From Taishania sp964580465 (lineage in GTDB: Bacteria; Bacteroidota; Bacteroidia; Flavobacteriales_D; Crocinitomicaceae), in NCBI GenBank assembly GCA_964580465.1, contig CAZOKJ010000002.1:1-64000 (forward strand): DNA of 64,000 nucleotides, in the 5' to 3' direction. The notes beneath the pieces are model-generated. The model was not told the DNA's origin. It saw only the letters and a program-made list of their open reading frames with translations, and did no database searches. How positions within the stretch are numbered: the stretch's first letter is position 1; every line of letters begins with the position of its first letter. The translations under genes and the position numbers were made by a program. This document shows positions 1 through 8,257 of the stretch, piece by piece.

Positions 1-320
1 AATTAACATTCAGATTGCCTTTGGTGCTACTTCGTGGTGATCTAAAAAACTGTTAATCAAGGCGTTTGTTTGAAAATTTAGCGGGCTAAATTGAAAAGAA
101 ACAACGCAGAACACGCAGTCTCACCGAAGGTAATAACGGTTTTTTAGGCAAAGTAAAATAATACTCCGCTGATAAACAGCACCACGAAGTAGCATCGCAG
201 ATAATCTACATCATAAAGCAACCTCAATGTATCCCGATACATTTTCGTTGCTTTATATCGTATCTCACTGTTTATTAGCGGTCTGAATGCAATTTTATTA
301 ATCGAACTCAGGTTATTAGT
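1..320. repeat. Palindromic non-coding repeat element (MITE-like), possibly cut by the window edge
   Basis: No gene is seen in these 320 bases; they are dense in inverted repeats. TGCTACTTCGTGGTG at 25-39 is the exact reverse complement of 180-194. AATTTAGC/GCTAAATT (75-82/85-92) forms a hairpin whose flanks GCGTTTGTTT and AAACAACGC extend the stem. ATAAAGCAAC/GTTGCTTTAT (213-222/247-256) encloses a second stem AATGTATC/GATACATT (226-233/236-243). The block at 166-179 pairs with 269-282. CATTCAGA near position 8 is inverted near 290. The end next to the gene at 321 reads, on the minus strand, AACCTGAGTTCGATT, and a related sequence recurs beside the stop codon at 46816. A non-autonomous mobile or REP-like element is inferred; no transposase is present. 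Confidence 0.6.
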
Positions 321-1868
321 TCACTTCTTTTCTTCCAGCGTATTTAATTCTACTTCCACTTCCCAATTTGCGCGAACTTTTGTAGGAGTCGAATAAGTGT
401 GTATTTCTTCAGGTTGTAAGCCTTGCTCAAAATCGCCCGTGTCCCATTGGCCGTTGTTGTTGCTATCAATAGTAATTTTGAAATGATAGTCTCCAGGATC
501 TAGTTGCGTTAATTGTAGAATGCTATTGCCATCCATTATGTGTTGAGCGATTAATTTACTACGGTTATAAACGTCAACAATAATAGGTTCATTATACCCT
601 GTTATGGTTAAGTTTAACGTTCCAAAATCTTTTTCTGTTTTTCTATCAAAATTTTGCTCAAAGCGTTGCGATATCCAACCATCAGTGGCTTTAATAGCAC
701 CACCCTTTAATAAAAGATGCAATTTATTTGATTTAAAATCTTTAGGCAGATGAATGAACAATTTGTTTCGTTCAACTGTATATGAATAATCAGAAATGAA
801 GGTAGTATCATTAATGTTTAATTGAATTAATGAGCTGTCAATTTCTTTTATCACATCATTAATATGAATGACAATAGGTTGACCATCAACAAAATCAGTC
901 AAAGGAGCAAATGCTTCGAACTGTTTTGTTTTAATAGTTGGTATACGCAATTTAACAGTATCACTCCAATTTTCTGCTGTAACTACTAATTGTTGAGGGT
1001 TCTCTTCACCCGGTGAATGAAAAAAAGTAAGACTATCTCTATCGTGAAATTCTATTAAATCAGCAGATATTAATTCACCATTCAATTCAATGCTCGCTTT
1101 ATCTAAATTTCTATTTGCGCCTATTACAAAGCTACTAGGGGCTTGATAGTTGAAAGTTGTTACGTCAGGTTTTTTTTCTGGAGTAAACATCCGTAAAGGG
1201 ATAGAATCAATTACCTGTTCTTGAATTGAGATAGCCTGACCTTTGAAAGCAATTCTATTTTTAAGATTGATCTTTCCTTGTTTTGAGACATCATCAAAAG
1301 CACGAACAAAATAATTACCTTCCTTTAGGTATTTTAATTCTGCTTTTCCTGTCATGTCTGTTTGGGTAAAGTAAATAGGACTTAAAGAATCTGCGTGTTC
1401 AAACAAGCCTACGACCATTCCTTTTAATGGGTTGCCACTTAAAGCGTCAGTCACAAAACAAGTATAGCTCAGCGAATCGATTATATCACCAGTTGAAAAA
1501 ACGTACTGCATAATGGAATCGTTCTGTTCCGTAATATCTTGTATGGTTTTATTGAAATAAATAGAATAAGTTGTGTTTTCACGCAATTGTTCTGTCCAAT
1601 ACACCATTAACGTTTTATCTTTTAAAAGTGTTTGAATTTTCGCGTCGTTTGGAACCATTTTAATGGTTTGATTGGGGTTGTTTAGTTTCACAAACTCATT
1701 CAACCGTATCGCAATTGCTTGTCCTTTAAAATTAGTTGTACCATTGGCAGGCACAATTGCATAAGGTTCTGGTGCACGCGTATCTTTTGGACCTCCTTCT
1801 AAGGATTTTACCTGCGCACACGCAACAAGTAGCAAACTGATTACAAGAAATCGGAGAACCAAGCGCAT
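321..1868 (-). CDS. Ig-like domain (Big_5-type) lipoprotein
   Basis: A 515-aa exported lipoprotein. The N-terminus is a short basic and hydrophobic signal ending in a lipobox (LLVAC, Cys about residue 17). It is followed by the sequence typical of Bacteroidota Ig-like proteins: a Pro-rich start, then 'VPANGTTNF' around residues 39-47, as in bacterial Big_5 domains. The rest looks all-beta, and the C-terminus has a 'DSNNNGQWDTGDF' turn motif often found in this family. The role is unknown; it is probably an envelope or surface structural protein. Its start overlaps the 3' end of the upstream msrC gene by 28 bases, so the two are probably co-transcribed and translationally coupled. The family call is by recognition and the function is not established. 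Confidence 0.8.
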   Translation of the reverse strand: MRLVLRFLVISLLLVACAQVKSLEGGPKDTRAPEPYAIVPANGTTNFKGQAIAIRLNEFVKLNNPNQTIKMVPNDAKIQTLLKDKTLMVYWTEQLRENTTYSIYFNKTIQDITEQNDSIMQYVFSTGDIIDSLSYTCFVTDALSGNPLKGMVVGLFEHADSLSPIYFTQTDMTGKAELKYLKEGNYFVRAFDDVSKQGKINLKNRIAFKGQAISIQEQVIDSIPLRMFTPEKKPDVTTFNYQAPSSFVIGANRNLDKASIELNGELISADLIEFHDRDSLTFFHSPGEENPQQLVVTAENWSDTVKLRIPTIKTKQFEAFAPLTDFVDGQPIVIHINDVIKEIDSSLIQLNINDTTFISDYSYTVERNKLFIHLPKDFKSNKLHLLLKGGAIKATDGWISQRFEQNFDRKTEKDFGTLNLTITGYNEPIIVDVYNRSKLIAQHIMDGNSILQLTQLDPGDYHFKITIDSNNNGQWDTGDFEQGLQPEEIHTYSTPTKVRANWEVEVELNTLEEKK

Positions 1869-2320
1869 AAGTCATTCAAATATTGTTCATCAATAGAATC
1901 GAAATCGTTCAATTGGTCACTATCGACATCTAAAACAGCCATCACTTGACCATTTTTAATCAAAGGTACCACAATCTCGCTTTTAGAATCAGAGCTGCAC
2001 GCAATGTGACCTGGAAATTCATCCACGTTTGGCACTAATTGTGTTTTTTGTTCTTTCCAAGCAGTTCCACAAACTCCTTTGCCAAACTGAATGCGAGTGC
2101 ATGCAATAGGTCCTTGAAAAGGGCCTAAAACCAATTCGTTTTCTTTAACAAGATAAAATCCCACCCAAAAGAAATGAAATCCTTGTCTGAGTGCAGCGAC
2201 AAAATTTGCCATGTTGGCAACCTTATCCGTTTCTCCTTCTATTAATGAATGAATCATTGGAAGGAGTTGTTGATAACGCTCTTCTTTTGTTCCTGTTAAT
2301 TGTATGTTTGCTTCTGCCAT
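1841..2320 (-). CDS. msrC: Free methionine-(R)-sulfoxide reductase (GAF domain)
   Basis: A 159-aa cytosolic single GAF-domain protein of the fRMsr family, which reduces free L-methionine-(R)-sulfoxide with thioredoxin. The three conserved cysteines are present: Cys74 (PIACTR), Cys84 (GKGVCG) and Cys108 (HIACSS). They sit at the same spacing as the E. coli enzyme, offset by ten. The following DSKSEIVVP strand and DVDS segment are also family hallmarks. Length is normal. A TATCTTTG -7 box lies 18 bases before the ATG, so the msrC-lipoprotein pair has its own promoter despite being only 34 bases from the M3 peptidase stop codon. Confidence 0.93.
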   Translation of the reverse strand: MAEANIQLTGTKEERYQQLLPMIHSLIEGETDKVANMANFVAALRQGFHFFWVGFYLVKENELVLGPFQGPIACTRIQFGKGVCGTAWKEQKTQLVPNVDEFPGHIACSSDSKSEIVVPLIKNGQVMAVLDVDSDQLNDFDSIDEQYLNDLCAWFSDFL

Positions 2321-2337
2321 TTAACCGATTCTTGTTG

Positions 2338-2345
2338 CAAAGATA
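2338..2345 (-). promoter_or_regulatory. -7 promoter box of msrC
   Basis: TATCTTTG on the minus strand matches the Bacteroidota sigma-A -7 consensus TAnnTTTG and lies 18 bases upstream of the msrC ATG. No convincing TTG -33 element was seen at the usual spacing. Confidence 0.55.
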
Positions 2346-2354
2346 AAACTTCTT

Positions 2355-4382
2355 TTAGATTAGTCCCGCACGTCTGAGTAACGCATCCACTTTTGGTTCT
2401 TGACCTCGGAACTTTATGTATAACTGCATTGGATCTTCTGTTCCACCTTTTGACAACACATTTTCTTTGAACTTATCGGCAATGGTACGGTTAAAAATGC
2501 CATTTTCTTTGAAGTACTCAAAAGCATCAGCGTCCAATACTTCTGCCCATTTGTAAGAATAATATCCTGAAGAATAGCCTCCATTAAATATGTGAGAAAA
2601 TGAAGTACTCATCGCATTCTCCTTTACATCAGGATACAATTGTGTTGGTGCAAATTGTTCTACTTCAAAAGCTTTTAGATTGGTAATATTGCTAGGGTCC
2701 TGTCCATGCCAAGCCATGTCCAACATACCGAAAGATAATTGTCTAAGCGTAGCCATTCCTTCCAAGAAACTAGAGCTTTCTTTGATTTTATCGATGTATT
2801 CCATTGGAATCATTTCGCCTGTTTCATAATGTTTAGCAAACAGTTCCAATGTTTCTTTTTCATAACACCAATTTTCCAACACTTGAGATGGAAGTTCTAC
2901 AAAATCCCAAACAACAGATGTTCCAGAAAGACCTGGATAGGTTGTGTTGGCTAACATTCCATGTAAGGCGTGTCCAAATTCATGGAATAAAGTTGTTACT
3001 TCATTAAACGTAAGCAACGAAGGCTTGGTTGCTGTTGGTTTTGTAAAATTACAAACAATGGAAACGTGTGGTCGTTCATTGATGCCGTCTTTTATGTATT
3101 GATTTTTGAAGGAAGTCATCCAAGCGCCATTTCTTTTTCCTTTTCTTGGGAAGAAATCAGCGTAAAAAACAGCAACAAATTGACCGTTTTCATCGCTCAC
3201 CTCATAAGTTTTTACATCTTCATGGTATTTATCGATAGTGTTGACCTCTGTAAAATGTAAACCATATAATTTTTTTGCTACTTCGAAAACGCCGTTTAAA
3301 ACATTTTCCAATTGGAAATAGGGTTTTAACAACTCATCATCCAAAGAGAAACGTTTTTGTTTTAATTTTTCAGAATAATAAGCACCATCCCATTTCTCCA
3401 AATGATCAATTCCGTCTAACTCTTTAGCAAAAGCTGTTAATTCTTCAAATTCGCGTAAAGCAGCAGGTTTTGCCTTTGTTAAAAGATCTAATAAAAACGT
3501 ATTTACTTTTTCAGGAGAAGTAGCCATTCGCTCCTCTAGTACATAATGAGCATGTGTTTTGTATCCTAATAAACGAGCGCGTTTGTGACGTAATTGAACA
3601 ATTTTTAATACTGTTTCTTCGTTGTTGTTTTCATTTGCTTGGAATGCTTTTTTTCCGTTTGCAATAGCGATTTCTTTACGCAATTCACGGTTCTCAGCAT
3701 AGGTTGAAAAAGGAATTAAACTAGGATAATCCAAAGAGAACATCCATCCTTCTTTTCCTTCTGATTTTGCCAATTCTGCCGCTGCTTCTATTGTTCCATG
3801 TGGCAATCCAGCCAAATCTTCTTCCTTTACAATGTGTAAGCGGTAAGCATTTTGGTCATCGAGTATTTTTTTGCCAAATTGTAATTTTAAAACAGCCATT
3901 TCCTGGTCCAAATCGCGCAAGGTTGATTTTTCTTCGTCGGACAGTATCGCTCCATTTCTTACAAATGATTTATAAGTTGTGGTTAGCAGCTTTTCTTGCT
4001 CTGTAGTGAGCTGAAGTGTCTCTTTTTGATCGTAAACAGTTTTTACACGTTGAAATAGTTCAGCATTTAATAAAATATCATTCGAAAAAGCAGATAATTT
4101 TGGAGCTATTTCTTGTGCAATTTCCTCTAACTCATCATTTGTTTCCGCCGAGTGGAGGTTAAAGAATAGCGAACTAATACGATCTAGCTGCATACCAGAA
4201 AAAGCCATCGCTTCTAACGTGTTCTCAAATGATGGAACAGAAGAATTAGTTGCAATGGTTCCTATTTCTTGACGAGCAGTTGCAAGTGCAGCATCAAAAG
4301 CAGGAATGAAATCTTCGTTTTTAATTTGTGAAAAAGGAGCCGTGTTGTGAGGCGTGTCGAAATACTGATTTAAGCTATTCAT
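2355..4382 (-). CDS. M3 family metallopeptidase (oligopeptidase A / Dcp type)
   Basis: A 675-aa cytosolic zinc oligopeptidase that degrades short peptides. The HEFGHALHGM segment (about residues 467-476) carries the HExxH zinc ligands in the form HEFGH typical of family M3. The second acidic ligand lies in the following VWDFVELPSQ segment. No signal peptide is visible; it starts directly at MNSLNQYFD. Length and motif fit oligopeptidase A or peptidyl-dipeptidase Dcp; the sequence alone does not separate them. It is transcribed divergently from the trhP operon across 149 bases that contain a symmetric inverted repeat. Confidence 0.92.
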   Translation of the reverse strand: MNSLNQYFDTPHNTAPFSQIKNEDFIPAFDAALATARQEIGTIATNSSVPSFENTLEAMAFSGMQLDRISSLFFNLHSAETNDELEEIAQEIAPKLSAFSNDILLNAELFQRVKTVYDQKETLQLTTEQEKLLTTTYKSFVRNGAILSDEEKSTLRDLDQEMAVLKLQFGKKILDDQNAYRLHIVKEEDLAGLPHGTIEAAAELAKSEGKEGWMFSLDYPSLIPFSTYAENRELRKEIAIANGKKAFQANENNNEETVLKIVQLRHKRARLLGYKTHAHYVLEERMATSPEKVNTFLLDLLTKAKPAALREFEELTAFAKELDGIDHLEKWDGAYYSEKLKQKRFSLDDELLKPYFQLENVLNGVFEVAKKLYGLHFTEVNTIDKYHEDVKTYEVSDENGQFVAVFYADFFPRKGKRNGAWMTSFKNQYIKDGINERPHVSIVCNFTKPTATKPSLLTFNEVTTLFHEFGHALHGMLANTTYPGLSGTSVVWDFVELPSQVLENWCYEKETLELFAKHYETGEMIPMEYIDKIKESSSFLEGMATLRQLSFGMLDMAWHGQDPSNITNLKAFEVEQFAPTQLYPDVKENAMSTSFSHIFNGGYSSGYYSYKWAEVLDADAFEYFKENGIFNRTIADKFKENVLSKGGTEDPMQLYIKFRGQEPKVDALLRRAGLI

Positions 4383-4402
4383 GTTTGCGATTTTAAGAAT
4401 GA

Positions 4403-4431
4403 CGAAGTTACTAAAAAAAATTGTAACTTCG
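4403..4431. promoter_or_regulatory. Symmetric divergent promoter/operator between M3 peptidase and trhP
   Basis: CGAAGTTAC at 4403-4411 and GTAACTTCG at 4423-4431 are exact inverse complements. Each arm contains TAACTTCG, one mismatch from TAnnTTTG, pointing outward in both directions. The site could therefore be a pair of back-to-back -7 boxes or an operator. This is inference from symmetry and position. Confidence 0.4.
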
Positions 4432-4436
4432 CACCG

Positions 4437-4479
4437 GCTTATTTACCTATTTGGATTCGGTAAGTAAGCAGTTAGGTAA
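4437..4479 (+). promoter_or_regulatory. trhP leader with two mutually exclusive hairpins
   Basis: In the presumed 5' leader, GCTTATTTACC (4437-4447) can pair with GGTAAGTAAGC (4459-4469) with one G-U pair. The overlapping TTACCTA (4443-4449) can instead pair with TAGGTAA (4473-4479). Only one can form at a time, a layout seen in attenuators. It does not match any riboswitch class I know. Confidence 0.3.
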
Positions 4480-4531
4480 TTAAAAAGAATCCTTAATAAA
4501 GTAATTATATTGCAAATAATTCACTTTAAGT

Positions 4532-5770
4532 ATGTCAAAAAGAAAACTTGAATTAATGGCCCCTGCTGGATCATTTGAATCTTTACAGGCTGCCATACAA
4601 AACGGAGCTGATTCCGTTTATTTTGGTGTTGACCAATTAAACATGCGTGCACGCGCTACCATGAATTTTACATTGGAAGATCTTCCTGAAATTGCCAAAA
4701 GATGTAGTGAAAAAGGAGTAAAAACATATTTGACGCTCAATACCATTGTCTATGACCATGACTTGTCTTTAATCAAACGTGTTGTTGACCAAGCTAAAGA
4801 GGCGGGAATTACTGCCATTATCGCATCAGATCAAGCTGTTGTAAATTATGCTTTTTCAGTTAAAATGCCTGTCCACGCTTCAACGCAGTTGAACATTACG
4901 AATATCGAAACAGTTAAGTTTTATGCTTTTTTCTGCGATGTAATGGTATTGTCACGCGAATTAAGTTTACGACAAGTAAAACAAATCTGCGATCAAATCG
5001 AAAAAGAACAAATTAAAGGGCCTTCCGGCGAATTGGTTAAAATTGAGATATTTGGTCACGGTGCTTTGTGTATGGCTGTTTCTGGAAAATGTTATTTAAG
5101 CTTACATACTCAAAATTCCTCTGCTAATAGAGGAGCTTGCATTCAAAACTGTAGAAGAAAGTACAAAGTAATCGATTTGGAAGATGGCCATGAATTAGAA
5201 ATTGACAATGAATACATCATGTCACCTCAGGATTTATGTACCATTGATTTCTTAGACCAAGTTATTGAAACTGGCATCACCGTTTTAAAAATTGAAGGTC
5301 GCGGTAGAGCTCCTGAATACGTTGCAAAAGTAACTAAAAGCTACCGAGAAGCGATTGATAGTGTGTATGACAATACGTACACACAAGAAAAAATCGATGG
5401 TTGGATGTCTGAATTGGAAAAAGTATTCAACAGAGGTTTTTGGAGCGGCTATTACCTTGGGCAAAAATTAGGAGAATGGACTAACCAAAGTGGTTCTTCA
5501 GCTACACAAAAGAAAGTGTACATTGGTAAAGCAATGCATTACTATACCAAAGCAGGAGTTGCCGACTTTAAAATTGAAGCACAATCAGTTAAGGTTGGAG
5601 ATCCAATTTTCATCATTGGCCCAACTACAGGTGTTATTGAATCAACCATTGAAGAAATTCGAGTGGATGACAAAATTGTTGAAGAAGCAAAACGCGGTGA
5701 AACATGTTCAATAAAAGTACCTGAATATGTTCGTTTATCAGATAAATTATACAAAGTAGTTTCTGCATAA
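4532..5770 (+). CDS. trhP: Peptidase U32 family protein, TrhP/YegQ-like tRNA uridine hydroxylase
   Basis: A 412-aa cytosolic protein of the U32 family. It opens with ELMAPAGSFESLQAA and NGADSVYFG, the family signature. The cysteine cluster typical of the iron-sulfur U32 enzymes is spread through GALCMAVSGKCYLS and NRGACIQNCRRKY (about residues 182-210). U32 members of the YegQ/TrhP branch act with prephenate in forming 5-hydroxyuridine at tRNA position 34; despite the family name they are not established as proteases. The C-terminal beta domain (YIGKAMHYYTKAGVADF onward) matches this branch. A ferredoxin gene begins two bases after its stop, supporting a redox role. Subfamily assignment (TrhP versus RlhA or UbiU/V) is by length and context. 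Confidence 0.8.
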   Translation: MSKRKLELMAPAGSFESLQAAIQNGADSVYFGVDQLNMRARATMNFTLEDLPEIAKRCSEKGVKTYLTLNTIVYDHDLSLIKRVVDQAKEAGITAIIASDQAVVNYAFSVKMPVHASTQLNITNIETVKFYAFFCDVMVLSRELSLRQVKQICDQIEKEQIKGPSGELVKIEIFGHGALCMAVSGKCYLSLHTQNSSANRGACIQNCRRKYKVIDLEDGHELEIDNEYIMSPQDLCTIDFLDQVIETGITVLKIEGRGRAPEYVAKVTKSYREAIDSVYDNTYTQEKIDGWMSELEKVFNRGFWSGYYLGQKLGEWTNQSGSSATQKKVYIGKAMHYYTKAGVADFKIEAQSVKVGDPIFIIGPTTGVIESTIEEIRVDDKIVEEAKRGETCSIKVPEYVRLSDKLYKVVSA

Positions 5771-5772
5771 CC

Positions 5773-6000
5773 ATGGTTATTATTACACATCAAAGAGACA
5801 AATGCATTGGTTGCAATTACTGCGTTGAATTAGCTTTCAATCGTTGGCGTATGTCTAAAAAAGATGGAAAAGTTACCCTCATTGGAGGTGTAAACAAAAA
5901 AGGATTTTACACTGTTAAAGTGGGCGACGAAGAACTAGATGAAAATATTAGGGCAGCACAAGCCTGCCCTATGAACATCATTCAAGTGAAACAAATTTAG
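5773..6000 (+). CDS. Small ferredoxin-like 4Fe-4S protein
   Basis: A 75-aa protein with C11xxC14xxC17 (CIGCNYC) and a distant Cys65-Pro66 (AQACPMN). This is the ligand set of a single 4Fe-4S bacterial-type ferredoxin. It begins two bases after the trhP stop and ends eight bases before the SDR gene, so it is almost certainly in the same operon. Its tight linkage to a U32 enzyme suggests it supplies electrons or helps maintain that enzyme's cluster. The fold call is strong; the partner assignment is inference. Confidence 0.88.
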   Translation: MVIITHQRDKCIGCNYCVELAFNRWRMSKKDGKVTLIGGVNKKGFYTVKVGDEELDENIRAAQACPMNIIQVKQI

Positions 6001-6008
6001 TTAACTAG

Positions 6009-7058
6009 ATGGAAAAACTAACTCCTAAAAATGGTAGCAAACACTACAATGTGTTACTAACTGGTGCTTCTGGCACAGTAGGGAGTGAAGTTTTACACCA
6101 ATTAGCTGATCGTGATGATGTTTTTCTAACAGTTTTTGACTTAAATACAGAGAAAAATAAAGAATTGTTCAAGCCTTATTTAACCAAAGCAAAATTTGTT
6201 TTTGGAGATATTTCAAATCCAGAAAATGTGGAAAAAGTTGCCAAGGGAAAAGATGTTGTGATTCATTTATCGGCTATCATTCCACCTCTTGCTGATGATA
6301 ATCCTGAGTTGGCATATAAGGTCAATGTTTTAGGTACGAAAAATTTAATTCAAGCAATAGAAGAACATTCACCACATGCTTTTTTTATGTATAGTTCATC
6401 TATTTCTGTTTATGGAGATCGTGTGGAACATCCTAACATTCGTGTTGGTGACCCACTTGTGCCAAGTGAAGGAGACGAATACGCTCTGACCAAATTGGAG
6501 TGCGAAAAAATGATTCAAGAATCCAGCTTGCGTTGGACCATCTTTCGATTAAGTGCTATTATGAAAAACCATAAAATTTCTAAGTTAATGTTCCACATGC
6601 CTTTGGACACTACAATAGAAATTTGCACACCAGAAGATACAGCTAGAGCTTTTGTAAACGGTATGGAAAAACAAAAAGAGTTGGCTTATGGAATTTTTAA
6701 TTTAGGAGGAGGAAAACATGCAACAACCACTTATCGTGCCTTTTTAAAACGTTCGTTTCGAATTTTTGGTTTAGGAAAATTAGACTTTTCCCCAAATGCC
6801 TTTGCTACTAAAAATTTCCACTGTGGTTACTACGCTGATGGGGACGAATTAGAAGAAATTGTTCACTTCAGACAAGATGACTTGGAGAGTTATTTTGCAA
6901 AAGTTAAAAAAGGAGTCAACTCATTTATTCGCTTTATAACCAAAATTTTCAGTTTCAGTATTAAAAAACAACTAGAAAATACTTCTGAACCACTTCAATC
7001 AATCAAGAAAAAAGACAAGCGATTGATACACCGCTTTTTTGGAGAAAGGGGAGAGTAG
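6009..7058 (+). CDS. NAD-dependent epimerase/dehydratase (extended SDR)
   Basis: A 349-aa Rossmann-fold protein. The nucleotide-binding loop GASGTVG spans residues 19-25. The acidic residue after the third strand is FGDIS (about 66), the catalytic serines are SSSISVYGD (129-137), and the active-site pair is Tyr158-Lys162 (YALTK). These define extended short-chain dehydrogenases. The C-terminal 60 or so residues are basic (KKKDKR) and not typical of the catalytic core. The substrate cannot be read from sequence. It is third in the operon with trhP and ferredoxin and ends only four bases before the convergent XRE gene. Confidence 0.82.
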   Translation: MEKLTPKNGSKHYNVLLTGASGTVGSEVLHQLADRDDVFLTVFDLNTEKNKELFKPYLTKAKFVFGDISNPENVEKVAKGKDVVIHLSAIIPPLADDNPELAYKVNVLGTKNLIQAIEEHSPHAFFMYSSSISVYGDRVEHPNIRVGDPLVPSEGDEYALTKLECEKMIQESSLRWTIFRLSAIMKNHKISKLMFHMPLDTTIEICTPEDTARAFVNGMEKQKELAYGIFNLGGGKHATTTYRAFLKRSFRIFGLGKLDFSPNAFATKNFHCGYYADGDELEEIVHFRQDDLESYFAKVKKGVNSFIRFITKIFSFSIKKQLENTSEPLQSIKKKDKRLIHRFFGERGE

Positions 7059-7062
7059 CATG

Positions 7063-7425
7063 TTAAGAAATTGCACTTCCTTTCAGTAGCTTAATCATTT
7101 CATCTTTTTGCTTTAGCAACTCTTTGTATAATTCTTCAATTTTCTCTACTTCCGTATTGTTGTAAGCAACAAAGTTTCCGCCTTGTTGAGTATTTACAAT
7201 GTTGTTGAAAATCAAATCCTTATTAAAATTTAAAAGAGAGCTTAGTTTAACATTTAATGCTTTAGAAATGCTAACCAACAAATCAAATTTTGGAGATATA
7301 GCACCTTGTTCGATTCTACTAATCGTTTTTTGGTCAATATCCAACTCATCTGCTAAATTCTGTTGAGTAAAACCTTTTAACTCTCTTAATTTTCTAATGT
7401 TATCTCCAAGTTCTTTGTTAGTCAT
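7063..7425 (-). CDS. XRE-family HTH transcriptional regulator
   Basis: A 120-aa DNA-binding protein. Residues about 8-62 form a Cro/CI-type helix-turn-helix (LRELKGFTQQNLADELDID, then TISRIEQG). A short C-terminal tail has a coiled-coil-like helix (VEKIEELYKELLKQKDEM) that may dimerise. It is divergent from two small lipoproteins. An inverted repeat TTCCTAAA/TTTAGGAA begins one base upstream of its own start codon, which suggests autoregulation and possibly control of the divergent genes. Confidence 0.88.
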   Translation of the reverse strand: MTNKELGDNIRKLRELKGFTQQNLADELDIDQKTISRIEQGAISPKFDLLVSISKALNVKLSSLLNFNKDLIFNNIVNTQQGGNFVAYNNTEVEKIEELYKELLKQKDEMIKLLKGSAIS

Positions 7426-7460
7426 TTCCTAAAATATTATTTAAAGGCCTAATTTAGGAA
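7426..7460. promoter_or_regulatory. Candidate XRE operator
   Basis: TTCCTAAA at 7426-7433 and TTTAGGAA at 7453-7460 are exact inverse complements separated by 19 bases, with a central AGGCCT palindrome at 7445-7450. The site abuts the start codon of the XRE gene and faces the divergent lipoprotein promoter. Confidence 0.45.
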
Positions 7461-7491
7461 TTTTTTTTAATATAGAGTATTTTTTTTACAA

Positions 7492-7499
7492 TAAATTTG
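7492..7499 (+). promoter_or_regulatory. -7 promoter box of the small lipoprotein gene
   Basis: TAAATTTG matches TAnnTTTG and lies 23 bases before the ATG at 7523. A T-rich tract precedes it, and no clear -33 TTG is visible. Confidence 0.45.
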
Positions 7500-7522
7500 C
7501 CTTTTATTTTACTCACACGACT

Positions 7523-7717
7523 ATGAAAAAGATTATTTACTTATGTACTGCTACATTTTTACTATCTAGTTGTACAAGCATTGGTGTTAAAGGAATTTGT
7601 AATTTAAACATTGTGTCGCAAGAAACGTCAATTCAAGTCAAGAATAAAAAGATTATTAATAACTCAACACTTACGAGCGTGTTTAAAAGTTATTTTGGAG
7701 ACCAGAAACCAAATTAA
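7523..7717 (+). CDS. Small putative lipoprotein
   Basis: A 64-aa predicted lipoprotein. The signal peptide MKKIIYLCTATFLLSSC ends in a good lipobox (LLSSC, Cys17). Only about 47 residues remain after cleavage, rich in Ser, Asn, Lys and Ile, with no recognisable domain. A TAnnTTTG box sits upstream, and it is divergent from an XRE regulator with an operator-like repeat between them. It is not recognised as a named family. Its shortness leaves room for it to be a remnant, although the signal peptide is intact. Confidence 0.6.
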   Translation: MKKIIYLCTATFLLSSCTSIGVKGICNLNIVSQETSIQVKNKKIINNSTLTSVFKSYFGDQKPN

Positions 7718-7789
7718 AAAAAACGGGGTGGAATCGAAAAACCTTAAGAGTAGAAACAAAAACTATTTATAAATTTAATTTTTTGAGAA

Positions 7790-8230
7790 ATGAAAAAAAC
7801 ATTAATGCTATTATTCGTTGTTATTACTGCACTTTCATGTAACAAAGAAACAACAATTAAAAACAACTTATGGAAGCAAGGTGGAGACTGGAACATCTCT
7901 AGTTATACTTACAATTATGGAAGTATGAATCCAAGCATGCCATCTTATCCTTCGTATCCACAGTATTTAAACGATTGTGGAAACTTTCATTTCAGTAAAG
8001 ATGGAACAGGTACAATGACATTGATAGAAGATGGCGAAACATATACCGCTGCATTTAAATATACTAATAGTGAAAATGAGTTAACACTTATTTTTGATGG
8101 AAGCTATGCACAAGTATATAAAATGGATTGGTCAAAAAACAAAGTAACAATTACTTATAATAATGATCATAAAGACCCTGATGGCTATACTTATTATGAT
8201 AATGAAAAATATATCTTGATAAAAAAGTAA
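7790..8230 (+). CDS. Hypothetical lipoprotein (lipocalin-like beta protein)
   Basis: A 146-aa predicted lipoprotein with lipobox ITALSC (Cys17). The mature part has a Tyr/Pro/Ser-rich segment (residues about 41-60). It continues with CGNFHFSKDGTGTMTL, then alternating strands ending in KYILIKK, a layout like the small Bacteroidota lipocalin-like lipoproteins. No catalytic motif is visible. It follows the 64-aa lipoprotein by 72 bases and ends at a strong terminator. Function is unknown. Confidence 0.68.
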   Translation: MKKTLMLLFVVITALSCNKETTIKNNLWKQGGDWNISSYTYNYGSMNPSMPSYPSYPQYLNDCGNFHFSKDGTGTMTLIEDGETYTAAFKYTNSENELTLIFDGSYAQVYKMDWSKNKVTITYNNDHKDPDGYTYYDNEKYILIKK

Positions 8231-8257
8231 GGAAGGCTTGAAAAGTGTAAAAATTAA

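Noticed and set aside
4532..5770. Secreted collagenase-like U32 peptidase
   Set aside because: No signal peptide; the cysteine cluster, length and ferredoxin neighbour fit the tRNA-modifying branch.
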